Assembly: GCA_022563595.1 (NCBI GenBank)
Contig: JADFNB010000024.1
Coordinates: 1-47,493, forward strand
Direction of reading: 5' to 3'
Length of the DNA: 47,493 bases
Origin: Gemmatimonadota bacterium
Lineage (GTDB): Bacteria; Gemmatimonadota; Gemmatimonadetes; Gemmatimonadales; GWC2-71-9
Numbering within the stretch: the stretch's first letter is position 1; the number at the start of each line of letters is the position of its first letter. The position numbers were made by a program, and so were the translations under genes. Shown here piece by piece: positions 24,609-33,396 of the stretch. A model generated the notes under the pieces. The model searched no databases and was not told the origin of the DNA. It saw only the letters and a program-made list of their open reading frames with translations.

Positions 24609-25499
24609 CTATTCGGCTCGCGCCGGCACGATCATGAGAATTTGCGTTCCCGGGAACGAGGGTAGCTGGTCGGCCAACGGAACGTCATCGTCCCAGGGCG
24701 GAACCATGGTCATTCGCGCGGTTCCGGTGCGAACCGAGAGTTTACCCGACCATCGGTCGAGATACCGCCGGATGCCCGCCAGCCCCTGTCCGCGGCCGGC
24801 ATCACGGAACCTGCTCGCCCCATTGATGAGGGCGGCCTCGAGCGCAGCGGCATCACTCCAGCGGTCGCCAAACCGTTTCGCCTGGGTAGCCTCCAACGAG
24901 CGGCGGAATCCAATGCCCGCGTCGGCAACGGCTATGACCACGACGCGGCGCCCGAGCCGCTTGCGCCACGTGTAGGTCTGCACCGCCACCCAGCCACCGG
25001 TGCCGGCGTGCTCTACAATATTCTGACACGCCTCCGAAAGCGCCATAGCGAATCCCATCGTGGCCTGCGGCTCGAGCCCCAGCTTGCCGGTCAGGATGGC
25101 GGCGGCGCGTTCCTGGATGTGGTTCACGACGTCGTGTACGTCGTCGGCTTCCCTCACGGGCGTCACTTCGAGCAGCACGTCCGATTCGCCGCGCGGCGCC
25201 ACTCGCGGCGCATGGCCATGGATCTCGAAGAACGCTTCCGCACGCTCGACGAACCCTGTCCGGGCCCAGTAGTGCACCACGTCTCTGTCGCGCGGGAGCG
25301 TGAGCAGCGGGCGCTCGAGGCCCTGCTCCTGGACGGCTTGACCGGCGCTGAGCAGTCCGACGAGGCCGTAGGGCGAGGCCCACTGGGCTGCATGAGCGTC
25401 GAACAGCAGGCGCTGCTCGCCTGCCAGGGTGAAGTCCTTGGCGAACAGATCGAACGAGCGGTCGTCGAAATGCGTGGGGACTGCGACTACTCGTGTCAT
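24609..25499 (-). CDS. Bergerat-fold ATPase, anti-sigma-factor/histidine-kinase-like
   Basis: The 296-residue product has an N-terminal region (1-110) with STAS-like character and a C-terminal HATPase domain. The ATP-binding boxes are intact: N box MALSEACQNIVEHA near residue 155, G1 box VADAGIGF near 192, G2 box GRGQGLAGIRRYL near 238. There is no phosphoacceptor His dimerisation domain and no membrane segment, so it fits the SpoIIAB/RsbW-like serine kinases better than a sensor kinase. ATG 25499 overlaps the PfkB stop as ATGA. The next gene encodes the STAS-like protein, its probable substrate. Confidence 0.75.
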   Translation of the reverse strand: MTRVVAVPTHFDDRSFDLFAKDFTLAGEQRLLFDAHAAQWASPYGLVGLLSAGQAVQEQGLERPLLTLPRDRDVVHYWARTGFVERAEAFFEIHGHAPRVAPRGESDVLLEVTPVREADDVHDVVNHIQERAAAILTGKLGLEPQATMGFAMALSEACQNIVEHAGTGGWVAVQTYTWRKRLGRRVVVIAVADAGIGFRRSLEATQAKRFGDRWSDAAALEAALINGASRFRDAGRGQGLAGIRRYLDRWSGKLSVRTGTARMTMVPPWDDDVPLADQLPSFPGTQILMIVPARAE

Positions 25500-26446
25500 C
25501 GCGGAGCGATCTCGCCGCGCAGGTAGTAGTGCAAGTTGGTGGCTCCGCGGTGCTGTAGGTTTCGCACGGCCATCCCGTTCGCTTCGCGCAGCGCCTCCTC
25601 GATGCCGGTTCCCTGTGCGAGCTGTGCCACCAGCGTCGCGCCGAAGACGTCGCCGCATCCGGTGGTGTCGCCCTCGTCGAACAGCTCGGGCGCCGGGATG
25701 CGTGCGGTCTCGATAGGCCCCTCGTGTGGCGCCTCGGGGTAATGTGCGAAGGAGAACGGCCGCGCGGTAAAATATACCGCTCCCGCCTCCCCGAGCGTAA
25801 CGACCAGGAGCCGCACGCCGGCGGCCAAGGCGGTCGCCGCCACCTCCATCGGATCGCCACCGATCAGCGCCAGTTCTTCCTGGTTCAGCTGGACGATATC
25901 GAAGCAGCCGAACCAGTTCGAGGGTTCGCTGAGCCGCTGTGGGAAGCGGCGGCCGGCGGGATTCATGCCGAGCAGCAGGGAATGGAGGTCCGCGTAAATC
26001 GGGCCGGCGAACTCCTGCCGCAGCCGTCGAGCCGTCGCGATGTCAAGCTCGAAGCCCGAGATGAAGTTGAGGTATATGGCGTCGAGGTCCTGGACCAAAG
26101 TCGCAAGCTCGTCCCAGCGCCACGGCGGCACACCGCCGGCGAGTTGCTCGGTGCGGCGTTGTAGTGACTCGTAGCGCAGCGTTACGCGGTTGTTGGGTTC
26201 GGGTACCTCGAGGAACCGTGCAGCCGCCGAACGGTGTGTGAGTGCATGCAGGAACATGTTGGCACGGGGTGCCATGTCGCGACCGACCTTGATGAGCGGC
26301 ACCATCTCCCAGTCGGGCGGGAGAGCGACCTCGAGCGCGGCGAGTGCGTACGCGATCCCGCCCCACTCCTCGGCGGCCGAAGCTCGAGGATCCCGTCCGT
26401 AGATGGTGTCCCACACCATTGTCCCGATCACGCCCATGCGTTTCAC
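25496..26446 (-). CDS. PfkB-family carbohydrate/nucleoside kinase
   Basis: This 316-residue ribokinase-superfamily protein starts at GTG 26446, overlapping the ROK stop as GTGA. GVIGTMVWDTIYG at the N-terminus and GGIAYALAALE near residue 45 form the substrate side. DTTGCGDVFGATLVAQL near residue 265 is the second PfkB signature, with the catalytic Asp in GCGD (normally GAGD). NQEELALIGGD is the usual mid-domain motif. The substrate is not evident; sugars such as fructose, ribose or adenosine are known for the family. It lies next to the ROK kinase, so the two may act on related sugars. Confidence 0.85.
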   Translation of the reverse strand: MKRMGVIGTMVWDTIYGRDPRASAAEEWGGIAYALAALEVALPPDWEMVPLIKVGRDMAPRANMFLHALTHRSAAARFLEVPEPNNRVTLRYESLQRRTEQLAGGVPPWRWDELATLVQDLDAIYLNFISGFELDIATARRLRQEFAGPIYADLHSLLLGMNPAGRRFPQRLSEPSNWFGCFDIVQLNQEELALIGGDPMEVAATALAAGVRLLVVTLGEAGAVYFTARPFSFAHYPEAPHEGPIETARIPAPELFDEGDTTGCGDVFGATLVAQLAQGTGIEEALREANGMAVRNLQHRGATNLHYYLRGEIAPR

Positions 26447-27426
26447 ACCGCACCCCACTTCTGCTGCTTGAAGCTCGCCACCGCGCCATACACGCCGGCC
26501 GTACCGGGCAGTGCGCCGGGCACGATGCGGCACGCGTCGACCGCCGGTCGGAACGCGCGGCGCTTCACCTCGGCCCTGAGCGGCGCGAATAGACGATCGC
26601 CGGCCAGCGTGACCCCGCCGGCCACAACCACGATCTCCGGGTTGAGGATGTTGACGAGTGTGGCGATGCCCACACCCAGGACCCGCGCGGTGTCGCGCAC
26701 CACGTCGAGGGCCAGTTCATCCCCGTCGCGCGCCGCCTCGTAGACCACCTGAGCGGTGATCCTATCGAGGTCCCCGCCGACGTAGTCCGGCAGCTTGGTC
26801 ACCGCCCCGGCGAGCAGCTCCTCCACCGCCCGTGCCGCGATGTTCGGGCCCGAAGCGTAGGCCTCCAGACAGCCGTAGTTCCCACACTTGCACAGGCGTC
26901 CCGTCATGTCGATCGTCATGTGGCCGATCTCGCCGGCCACGTCGGACGCTCCGTGGAGGATCTTGCCGTCGAGGACCACCCCGCCGCCGATGCCCGTTCC
27001 CACCGTCAGTCCGACAACGTGCTGCGCTCCCTGTGCTGCGCCGCGCCACCACTCGCCGAGGGTCGCGCAGTTGGCGTCGTTTTCTAGGGTGGCTGCCAGG
27101 CCCGTGGCATCGGCTATCCGGTCGCGCAGCGGCATGTTGCGCCACCCGAGGTTGGGGGTCATTACCACGATGCCCGTCTGCGTGTTGAGTGGGCCAGGCG
27201 AGCCGATCCCTACGCCCGCCAGGTTGAGATCGTCCGTGCCCAATTCGCGCTTGGTAGCCGTCAAGGACTTACCGATCAACTCGACGATACGACCGACGAC
27301 GGCGTCGGGTCCTTCGGCTACGGGCGTGGGCTGAAGTTGGTGACCGTACACGGCGCTCCCGTCCTCTGGCAGCGTGCCGACGACGATGTTCGTGCCCCCC
27401 AGATCGACACCTACGATCAGGCGCAT
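26443..27426 (-). CDS. ROK-family sugar kinase (glucokinase-like)
   Basis: The 327-residue protein starts [17 protein letters not shown] with the ATP-binding DxGGT motif. It then shows GVGIGSPGPLNTQTG, ENDANCATLGEWW, LTVGTGIGGG with GEIGHMTID, and the ROK zinc motif CKCGNYGCLEAYAS. Length and motifs fit ROK glucokinases, which phosphorylate glucose at O6; other hexoses or N-acetylhexosamines are possible. There is no N-terminal winged helix, so it is a kinase, not a NagC/XylR-type repressor. The ATG lies 10 nt inside the upstream glycosyltransferase gene. The ORF extension to 28191 is a shadow. Confidence 0.92.
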   Translation of the reverse strand: MRLIVGVDLGGTNIVVGTLPEDGSAVYGHQLQPTPVAEGPDAVVGRIVELIGKSLTATKRELGTDDLNLAGVGIGSPGPLNTQTGIVVMTPNLGWRNMPLRDRIADATGLAATLENDANCATLGEWWRGAAQGAQHVVGLTVGTGIGGGVVLDGKILHGASDVAGEIGHMTIDMTGRLCKCGNYGCLEAYASGPNIAARAVEELLAGAVTKLPDYVGGDLDRITAQVVYEAARDGDELALDVVRDTARVLGVGIATLVNILNPEIVVVAGGVTLAGDRLFAPLRAEVKRRAFRPAVDACRIVPGALPGTAGVYGAVASFKQQKWGAV

Positions 27427-28421
27427 ACCGCCTCCCTGCGGGCCAGCGCGCGCTGTACCGCCGCATACACGGTCGCTACATCCAGGTCGCGCAGGCAGCG
27501 GTGGTGGCGCAGCGGACAGCGGGGCCCGCCGTGCGTCGAGCAGGGACGGCAGGACAACTCGGCGACCCCGAGTACCTCGTCGTGTTCGCCCCGCGGCCCG
27601 AACCCGCTCTCCGGTACGGTCGGACCGAACAACGCGACGACGGGTGTGCCGACCGCCTGCGCGATGTGGAGCGGAGCGGAGTCGTTGGTGACGGCGACGC
27701 GCGCCAGCGCGACAACCGCGGCGGACGTCCGGACGGGAAGGCCGGTGAGATCGATGCAGCGGCGGACAGACGGACGCTCGGACGGTACCGCGTCTCCCCA
27801 TCCCTCGGCCGGCCCGCCCACGAGCACCACGGGACAATGCACAGCCAAGCGCCCGGCCAGCTCCCGATAGTACGGCCACCGCTTGGTCGCCCGGGCGGAG
27901 CCGGTGGCCAAGACGACAAAAGGCTCGGCGATGCCTGCGGAGTCGAGTGCCGCTCCAGCGGCATCCCGGTCGGCGTTGTTGAGCGTCAGCTCCAGCTCCG
28001 AGGAGATCCCGCCTTCCACCAGCGCGAGCAGTCGGCCGGCCTCGTGGGCGCCCGAGGGGCCGATCCGTTTCGTATACAGCCGGCGGCCCGCGGCGTGCGC
28101 GAAGCCGACACGCTCCGGAATGCCCGCGAGTAGTGCCAGGAGTGCGCTTCTCAGCGATCCCTGGGGCAGGTAGGCCGTCCCGTAGGAGCATCGGCGCAGG
28201 GCCGCCGCCGTGCGTAACAGCCCCCTGATCCCGCGATCGCGGCCGTGCTTGTCGAAGACGTGGACGCGGTGCACGGCCGGGTGTGTCTCGAGCAGCGGGG
28301 CGGCGGCGGGTGTCGTCACGACATCGACCCGGGCGTGCCGGTCACCCGCCGCCCGCAGGAGAGGTGTCGTGAGCACCGCGTCCCCGAGCCAGGCGGTCTG
28401 GATGACGACAGCGCGGCTCAC
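27417..28421 (-). CDS. Glycosyltransferase family 9 (heptosyltransferase-like)
   Basis: This 334-residue predicted cytoplasmic enzyme resembles heptosyltransferases (RfaF/WaaF type) of lipopolysaccharide core synthesis. The N-terminus [19 protein letters not shown] has the GD..LTTP motif. The C-terminal half has [49 protein letters not shown] and a Cys-rich stretch ([19 protein letters not shown]). The sugar acceptor cannot be determined. GTG 28421 overlaps the lepA stop as GTGA. It supports a diderm cell with an LPS-like surface. Confidence 0.85.
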   Translation of the reverse strand: MSRAVVIQTAWLGDAVLTTPLLRAAGDRHARVDVVTTPAAAPLLETHPAVHRVHVFDKHGRDRGIRGLLRTAAALRRCSYGTAYLPQGSLRSALLALLAGIPERVGFAHAAGRRLYTKRIGPSGAHEAGRLLALVEGGISSELELTLNNADRDAAGAALDSAGIAEPFVVLATGSARATKRWPYYRELAGRLAVHCPVVLVGGPAEGWGDAVPSERPSVRRCIDLTGLPVRTSAAVVALARVAVTNDSAPLHIAQAVGTPVVALFGPTVPESGFGPRGEHDEVLGVAELSCRPCSTHGGPRCPLRHHRCLRDLDVATVYAAVQRALARREAVCA

Positions 28422-30214
28422 TCGACCTGGAGCACCGCGAGGAAGGCTTCCTGCGGAATCTCGACCGAACCCACCAGCTTCATCCGTTTCTTCCCCTCCT
28501 TCTGCTTCTCGAGCAACTTGCGCTTGCGGGTGATGTCTCCGCCATAGCACTTGGCGGTCACCTGCTTGCGCAGTGCCTTGACGGTCTGCCGGGCGATGAC
28601 CTTGGTCCCGATGGACGCTTGGATCACCACCTCGAACATCTGCCGCGGGATGAGCTCCTTCAACTTCTCGGCGATCTTCCGGCCCCACTGGTACGCCTTG
28701 TCGCGGTGGATGATGACGCTGAACGCGTCCACCGGGTCGCCGTTGATCAACATGTCGAGCTTCACCAGGTTGCCGGCGCGGTACTCGCCCAGCTCGTAGT
28801 CCATCGCCGCATACCCGCGGGTGATCGTCTTCAGCCGGTCGAAGAAATCGAGGATGATCTCCGCGAGCGGGAACGACCACTCGAACTGTACGCGCGCGGT
28901 GTCGAGATAGTGCATGCCGAGATACTCGCCCCGCCGTTCCTGACCCAGTTTCATGATCGCGCCGATGTAGTCGGCCGGGGCGGTGATCCGCACCCTGACG
29001 TACGGCTCCTCGATCCGGTCCACCTCGGAGCCGTGCGGCATCTTGGTCGGATTCTCGATCACCTCCATCGCGCCGTCAGTCTTGTGAACGTGGTACTCCA
29101 CGTTGGGCACCGTGCTGATGAGGTGGAGATCGAACTCGCGCTCGAGACGCTCGCGCACTATGTCCATGTGAAGCAGGCCGAGGAATCCGCAGCGGAAGCC
29201 GAAGCCGAGGGCCACGGACGACTCCGGCTGGTAATGCAGCGATCCGTCGTTCAGCTTGAGCTTGGCGAGGGCGTCGCGCAGCTCCTCGTACTGATTGGAG
29301 TCCGTGGGGTAGAGGCCGGCGAAGACCATCGGTTTGATGTCGTGGTAACCCGGTAGGACGTCGGCCCTGCGATCGGCGTCGAGGATCGTATCCCCCGCGC
29401 GGGTCTCGTCGACGCCGCGAACGTTGGCCACCACGTAGCCGACCTCGCCTGCGACCAGTGTACCGGCCGGGTGCCGGCCGAGCTGCAGGTAACCGACCTC
29501 CGCCACCTCGTACGTGTCTTCGGGATGGGAGCCGAACGTGATGTTCAGCCCCTTGCGTACCGTGCCGTCGATGACGCGGATGCTCGGGATCGCGCCGCGG
29601 TAGCGGTCGTAATACGAATCGAAGATGAGGGCACGGAGCGGCGCGTCGGGGTCTCCGGGCGGCGCTGGAACTCGACGTACGATCTCCTCGAGCAACCGCT
29701 CGACCCCGGTCCCCTCTTTGGCCGACACGTGGATGATCTCTTCCGGGGCCATGTGGATGAGATCGTGCAACTCCTGCGCGCGCCGCTCGGGTTCGGCGGC
29801 CGGAAGATCGATCTTGTTGAGGACCGGGACGATTTCGAGGTCTGCGTCGAGCGCGAGAAACAGGTTGCTCACGGTCTGCGCCTGCACGCCCTGGCTCGCA
29901 TCCACCACGAGAATCGCGCCCTCGCAGGCCGCCAGCGACCGGGATACCTCGTACGTGAAGTCTACGTGTCCCGGGGTGTCGATCAGGTTCAGCTCGTACT
30001 CGTTGCCGTCTGGCGCCCGGTACGTCATGCGCACGGCGTTGAGCTTTATCGTGATGCCCCGCTCGCGCTCCAGGTCCATGGTGTCGAGGACCTGTTCGCG
30101 CATCTGCCGTTGCTGTAGGGTGCCCGTCAGCTCGAGCAAACGGTCGGCCAGCGTCGATTTGCCGTGATCGATGTGTGCTATGATGCAGAAGTTGCGGATC
30201 CGGGACTGGCGCAT
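28418..30214 (-). CDS. lepA: Elongation factor 4 (LepA)
   Basis: The 598-residue translational GTPase has G1 [10 protein letters not shown]2 RERGITIK, G3 DTPGHVDF, G4 NKIDLP and the G5-like SAKEGTG. Residues from about 480 match the LepA-specific C-terminal domain ([23 protein letters not shown]). ATG 30214 ([14 protein letters not shown]) is the family start; the 38-codon upstream extension reads through a repeat and is rejected. It heads the ten-gene run that ends with envC. A -10 box TATATT lies 9 nt before the ATG. Confidence 0.97.
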   Translation of the reverse strand: MRQSRIRNFCIIAHIDHGKSTLADRLLELTGTLQQRQMREQVLDTMDLERERGITIKLNAVRMTYRAPDGNEYELNLIDTPGHVDFTYEVSRSLAACEGAILVVDASQGVQAQTVSNLFLALDADLEIVPVLNKIDLPAAEPERRAQELHDLIHMAPEEIIHVSAKEGTGVERLLEEIVRRVPAPPGDPDAPLRALIFDSYYDRYRGAIPSIRVIDGTVRKGLNITFGSHPEDTYEVAEVGYLQLGRHPAGTLVAGEVGYVVANVRGVDETRAGDTILDADRRADVLPGYHDIKPMVFAGLYPTDSNQYEELRDALAKLKLNDGSLHYQPESSVALGFGFRCGFLGLLHMDIVRERLEREFDLHLISTVPNVEYHVHKTDGAMEVIENPTKMPHGSEVDRIEEPYVRVRITAPADYIGAIMKLGQERRGEYLGMHYLDTARVQFEWSFPLAEIILDFFDRLKTITRGYAAMDYELGEYRAGNLVKLDMLINGDPVDAFSVIIHRDKAYQWGRKIAEKLKELIPRQMFEVVIQASIGTKVIARQTVKALRKQVTAKCYGGDITRKRKLLEKQKEGKKRMKLVGSVEIPQEAFLAVLQVE

Positions 30215-30223
30215 GGTGGGAGG

Positions 30224-30229
30224 AATATA
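30224..30229 (-). promoter_or_regulatory. -10 element of the lepA-envC operon
   Basis: TATATT on the minus strand, with 9 nt to the lepA ATG, so the mRNA leader would be very short or absent. No convincing -35 is found at 15-18 bp. CCTCCC between the box and the ATG is anti-Shine-Dalgarno-like, not a ribosome site, which fits leaderless initiation. Confidence 0.4.
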
Positions 30230-30256
30230 ACGGGCTTGGCTGTTGGTTCCCGGGGT

Positions 30257-30343
30257 GGACAGGTGGTAAAGATGGAAGGATGGAAAGGTGGACGGATGGA
30301 CAGAGGTACCACCCTTCCATCTTTCCACCTTCCCATCCTGTCC
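30257..30343. repeat. Imperfect 35-bp inverted repeat of purine/pyrimidine tracts
   Basis: The arms 30257-30291 and 30309-30343 match at 28 of 35 positions as reverse complements, separated by 17 bp. One arm is almost all purine (GGTGGTAAAGATGGAAGG), the other pyrimidine. It lies between the M28 peptidase stop and the lepA start. It could form a long RNA hairpin terminating M28 read-through, but there is no T tract. A related tract is embedded in pdxA. Confidence 0.7.
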
Positions 30344-30382
30344 CAGTCTATTGTAACCCCCTGAGGATCATCAACATCCAGC

Positions 30383-31906
30383 CTACCGCCCCTCTTCCAC
30401 GATCTGCCGATAGCTCTCGGGATTCCACTTCGGCCGCTCGGCGGCGTTCGCGATCTCGAGGCCGAGATAGAACACCAGCTTCACGATGCGCGACGCCTTC
30501 TCCTCGTCGATCAGCTCGACATGATCGGTCGGCCGGTGGTACTGGGGATGTGTGCCATTGAAAAAGAATAGAACCGGCACGCCGCGGCGGGCGAAGTTGT
30601 AGTGGTCGGATCGGAAGTAGAACCGCTCGTTGGGCCAGATGTCGTCGATCGCCGTCATGTTCAGTTCCGGATGGGCCGCGTTCACCCGGCTCAGCGTGGC
30701 ACCCAGGTCCGAATGCTCCTTGCCGATCACCACAACCGTGTCGGTCCAGTTCCGCCCGATCATGTCGGCGTTCACGTTCGCCACCATTTGATCTACCGGT
30801 ACCGGTGGATGGGTGGCGAAGTAGTCGCTGCCCCAGAGACCGCGTTCCTCACCGCTCACCGTGAGGAAGATGATCGAGCGCCTGGGCCGGGTGTTTAGCA
30901 GCGTGAACGCGCGTGCGAGTTGCACTATCCCCACGGTACCGGATGCGTCGTCGTCGGCGCCGTTGCAGATCGTATCCGCACCGGCTGCCTGGCAGCGACC
31001 ATTGCTGGAGGTGCCCACGTGATCCATGTGGGCGCTGAAGACGACGTACTCGTTCTTGAGCTGCGGATCGCCGCCCTCCAGGATACCGACCGTGTTCGGG
31101 GCCGAGAGCCCCTCGCTCTCTAACGGCCGGAGCGTGATCGTAATGGGGATGTCGAGCACCTGTGCCGCACCGGGTGATGTCGCGCGCGCGGCCGCGAGAT
31201 CGAATCCGTGACGCGCGAGCGCATCGGAGACGGTGGCATCGCGGACGATAAGAATGGCTCGCCCGGCCCGGCCGGATGGTTCGGGACGAGCGATCGTGGC
31301 GCGTGTGGTGCGTCGCTCATAGCGCGCCCAAACGGAGTCGGCCACATCAGCGATCCCGATCACGGCCGCAGCGTTCTGCCGGAACGCTCCAAACAAGAGG
31401 CGTCGCCCCGCGCTCGTGATCCGTCCGTCGCCGTCGGTGGGAGTGACCACAAACACGACCGCCTGCTCGAGATCCTCACGGCGGAGTTCGTCCTGTCCCG
31501 ACACTACGACGACGCGGTCGCTCTCCAGCTCCAGCTCGGTCGGCCCGAACAGCTTCACGACATCCTGGCCGGCCCGCCACATCGTACCGCCGTCCAGTGA
31601 GATGCCGGACTGCGCGACGTCGAGGCGCAGTTCGCGCAGCGGATAGCGCTGGATGAAGCTCTCGCCGTCGCCGCCGGGCGCGAGACCGAAGCGCTCGAAC
31701 TCGCGCGCTACCCACGCCGCGGTTAGATCCAGTCCCCGGCTGGGGGTGTCCCGACCGGCCATGGAATCGTGAGCGATGATGCCGAGCCGCCGGATGTAAT
31801 CGGCTGGCGTGATCGAGCCGGCGGCGTTCGCCACACCACCGTCTTGGGTGAGCAGGGATGCTGGCGAGATGACGCTAGCGGCCACGAGCAGGATGGCGAT
31901 GCGCAT
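30383..31906 (-). CDS. Secreted M28-family zinc aminopeptidase
   Basis: This 507-residue exported peptidase has a signal peptide at 1-28. The five zinc ligands of M28 are recognisable in order: His in VFSAHMDHVG, Asp in NGADDDASG, Glu (catalytic) and ligand Glu in VSGEERGL, Asp in NADMIG, and His in QYHRPTDH. A PA-like insert lies between the N-terminal segment and the catalytic domain. It likely releases N-terminal amino acids from peptides in the periplasm or outside. AGGAG lies 9 nt before ATG 31906 and TATCTT about 40 nt before it, so this gene has a normal leader unlike lepA. Confidence 0.93.
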   Translation of the reverse strand: MRIAILLVAASVISPASLLTQDGGVANAAGSITPADYIRRLGIIAHDSMAGRDTPSRGLDLTAAWVAREFERFGLAPGGDGESFIQRYPLRELRLDVAQSGISLDGGTMWRAGQDVVKLFGPTELELESDRVVVVSGQDELRREDLEQAVVFVVTPTDGDGRITSAGRRLLFGAFRQNAAAVIGIADVADSVWARYERRTTRATIARPEPSGRAGRAILIVRDATVSDALARHGFDLAAARATSPGAAQVLDIPITITLRPLESEGLSAPNTVGILEGGDPQLKNEYVVFSAHMDHVGTSSNGRCQAAGADTICNGADDDASGTVGIVQLARAFTLLNTRPRRSIIFLTVSGEERGLWGSDYFATHPPVPVDQMVANVNADMIGRNWTDTVVVIGKEHSDLGATLSRVNAAHPELNMTAIDDIWPNERFYFRSDHYNFARRGVPVLFFFNGTHPQYHRPTDHVELIDEEKASRIVKLVFYLGLEIANAAERPKWNPESYRQIVEEGR

Positions 31907-32010
31907 GGACGACGGCTCCTGGGGGTGGTTGAACCGGGGAAAGATACTCCGCGTACCCGGCTGACATGAGCCGGCGTGAGTATCAACCCCGTTCGCGGCG
32001 CTACGTTCCC

Positions 32011-33216
32011 TCAGTTGCGACGTCGCCGTGGCTCGGGCCGTCTGGGAACTTTGCGTTTGGGGGTGTTGCGTTGCGGTTCCGCCCGGCGTGGCTCATTGCG
32101 GCGGGGCCCGGTACGCCGCGGCTCCGCCTGTCGAGTGGGTGGCCGCTGCGGCTCGGCTCGGCGCTCCGGTTGCCACCTCGTCTTGGCGGCGCCGTTGGTC
32201 TGGCGCCGCCGCATACGGTTCGGGTCGCGCCGTTCGAGCTGTGGGGCCAGGGCTCGAAGGTGTGTGCGCCGGTCTGTCGGCCGCGGAAGCACACGCCGTC
32301 CGCCTGCCCGATCCGCGGGACGCGACGCGTCGTGCGTGACCGGCGTGGGGAGTCGCTCCCCGCCGCCCAGAACCAGGCGGGTGGCACCCGGCTCGATACG
32401 CCGGCGACCTTCCTCGTCAACTGGGCGCTCGCGCACCGTTACCACGTAGTCACGCCCTGGAGTACGATCCTTGAACACGTACCGTGGCTGAATCGTCCGT
32501 GAAGCCGGGCGGCGATAGACGACGCTGGTCCCGGCGTATGCCCGGGCCGGGTAATAGTACGGATCGTCGTAGATCACGATCCGGAACCGGAAGCAGGACT
32601 GCCCATACGGATCCCAGTACGGCCACGCCGCGTACGTGTGGCAGTCGTAGCAGAGGAACCGCGGGTACTCGTAGCGACGCTCGACGTAATACGGGAGCAC
32701 GTCATACGAGTAGGCCACATAGTTGGGTGGTACGATCGCGTCGATAATGTCACCGAGCGCCACATAGGGATCGCCCACAACGCGCCCGTCCTCGGCGATG
32801 GAGCGGTAGTCCCAGTGGTCCGCGCGTGTGTATCGCGAGTAGCGGAACGGATCGGCGCTCACGATGGCGAACACGTACCCCTGCCCGGGGTAATCATCCA
32901 CCCGAAACGAGTACCCGCCGTGCCGTGATTCGAGCTCGTAGTGGACACCACCCCGCGCGTAGTTGTCGTCCCACGGGTCCAACGGGAACAGCATGCGCAC
33001 GCGACCGTCGGTGTCCACACGGATTACGGTCACGTACGCGTCGATGTCCGTTTCGAAGTAGACTCGCACCCGATCGCCCCGGCCAAAGACATCGTCTTTA
33101 TTCGTCCAGAGCTGGATGTACGGTGCCGGGTTGGCGTCGCGCCCCAGCAACCGATGGGGCATATCGGCGGCCGTTCCCGAGATAGAGAAAGCAGCGAGCA
33201 GCAGGGTCGTGATCAT
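32011..33216 (-). CDS. DUF4384-like secreted protein with basic Arg/Pro-rich tail
   Basis: The 401-residue product starts at ATG 33216 (GGAG 7-8 nt upstream) with a signal peptide (MITTLLLAAFSISGTAA). Residues about 30-125 (IQLWTNKDDVFGRGDRVRVYFETDIDAYVTVIRVDTDGRV) match the DUF4384 pattern. A Tyr-rich middle (130-265) follows, with a Cys pair CYDCHTY. The last roughly 100 residues are extremely basic, with repeated RRTEP/RRAEP-like units. The tail could bind nucleic acid or an acidic surface polymer. DUF4384 has no settled function. The longer ORF to 33297 lacks a plausible signal peptide. Confidence 0.75.
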   Translation of the reverse strand: MITTLLLAAFSISGTAADMPHRLLGRDANPAPYIQLWTNKDDVFGRGDRVRVYFETDIDAYVTVIRVDTDGRVRMLFPLDPWDDNYARGGVHYELESRHGGYSFRVDDYPGQGYVFAIVSADPFRYSRYTRADHWDYRSIAEDGRVVGDPYVALGDIIDAIVPPNYVAYSYDVLPYYVERRYEYPRFLCYDCHTYAAWPYWDPYGQSCFRFRIVIYDDPYYYPARAYAGTSVVYRRPASRTIQPRYVFKDRTPGRDYVVTVRERPVDEEGRRRIEPGATRLVLGGGERLPTPVTHDASRPADRAGGRRVLPRPTDRRTHLRALAPQLERRDPNRMRRRQTNGAAKTRWQPERRAEPQRPPTRQAEPRRTGPRRNEPRRAEPQRNTPKRKVPRRPEPRRRRN

Positions 33217-33295
33217 ATAGTGTCTCCGCGCCGTTACCGCGTCATGAACAGCGCTCGAGACCTCTCGAAGCATGGGGCGTGCCACGGCGATGGTC

Positions 33296-33350
33296 ATACT
33301 AACCTCTTGTGTGACAACCAGTTAAATTTTTCCCTTCGCGAAGGTATAGA
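33296..33350. promoter_or_regulatory. Overlapping divergent promoters with operator-like palindrome
   Basis: Minus strand: TTAACT (33320-33325), an 18-bp spacer, then TAGTAT (33296-33301) toward the DUF4384 gene. Plus strand: TTAAAT (33322-33327), a 17-bp spacer, then TATAGA (33345-33350) toward DUF58. The two -35 boxes overlap. The perfect 12-bp palindrome CCTTCGCGAAGG (33333-33344) fills the plus-strand spacer next to the -10, where a repressor could sit. A second dyad, CGCTCT-TG-AGAGCG (33375-33388), lies in the DUF58 leader 8 nt before its GTG. Confidence 0.45.
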
Positions 33351-33396
33351 TGGTGTCATGTCCTGAATTAGGGACGCTCTTGAGAGCGGTGATAAA

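Noticed and set aside
27427-28191. Extension of the ROK ORF
   Set aside because: It is an Arg-rich shadow of the glycosyltransferase; ROK motifs start at ATG 27426.
28422-28880. Extension of the glycosyltransferase ORF
   Set aside because: It lies over the lepA 3' end in a different frame; GTG 28421 overlaps the lepA stop.
30215-30328. 38-codon extension of lepA
   Set aside because: It translates the purine/pyrimidine inverted repeat and is not part of the LepA family N-terminus.
31966-32502. 178-codon plus-strand ORF
   Set aside because: It is the antisense shadow of the basic DUF4384-like tail.
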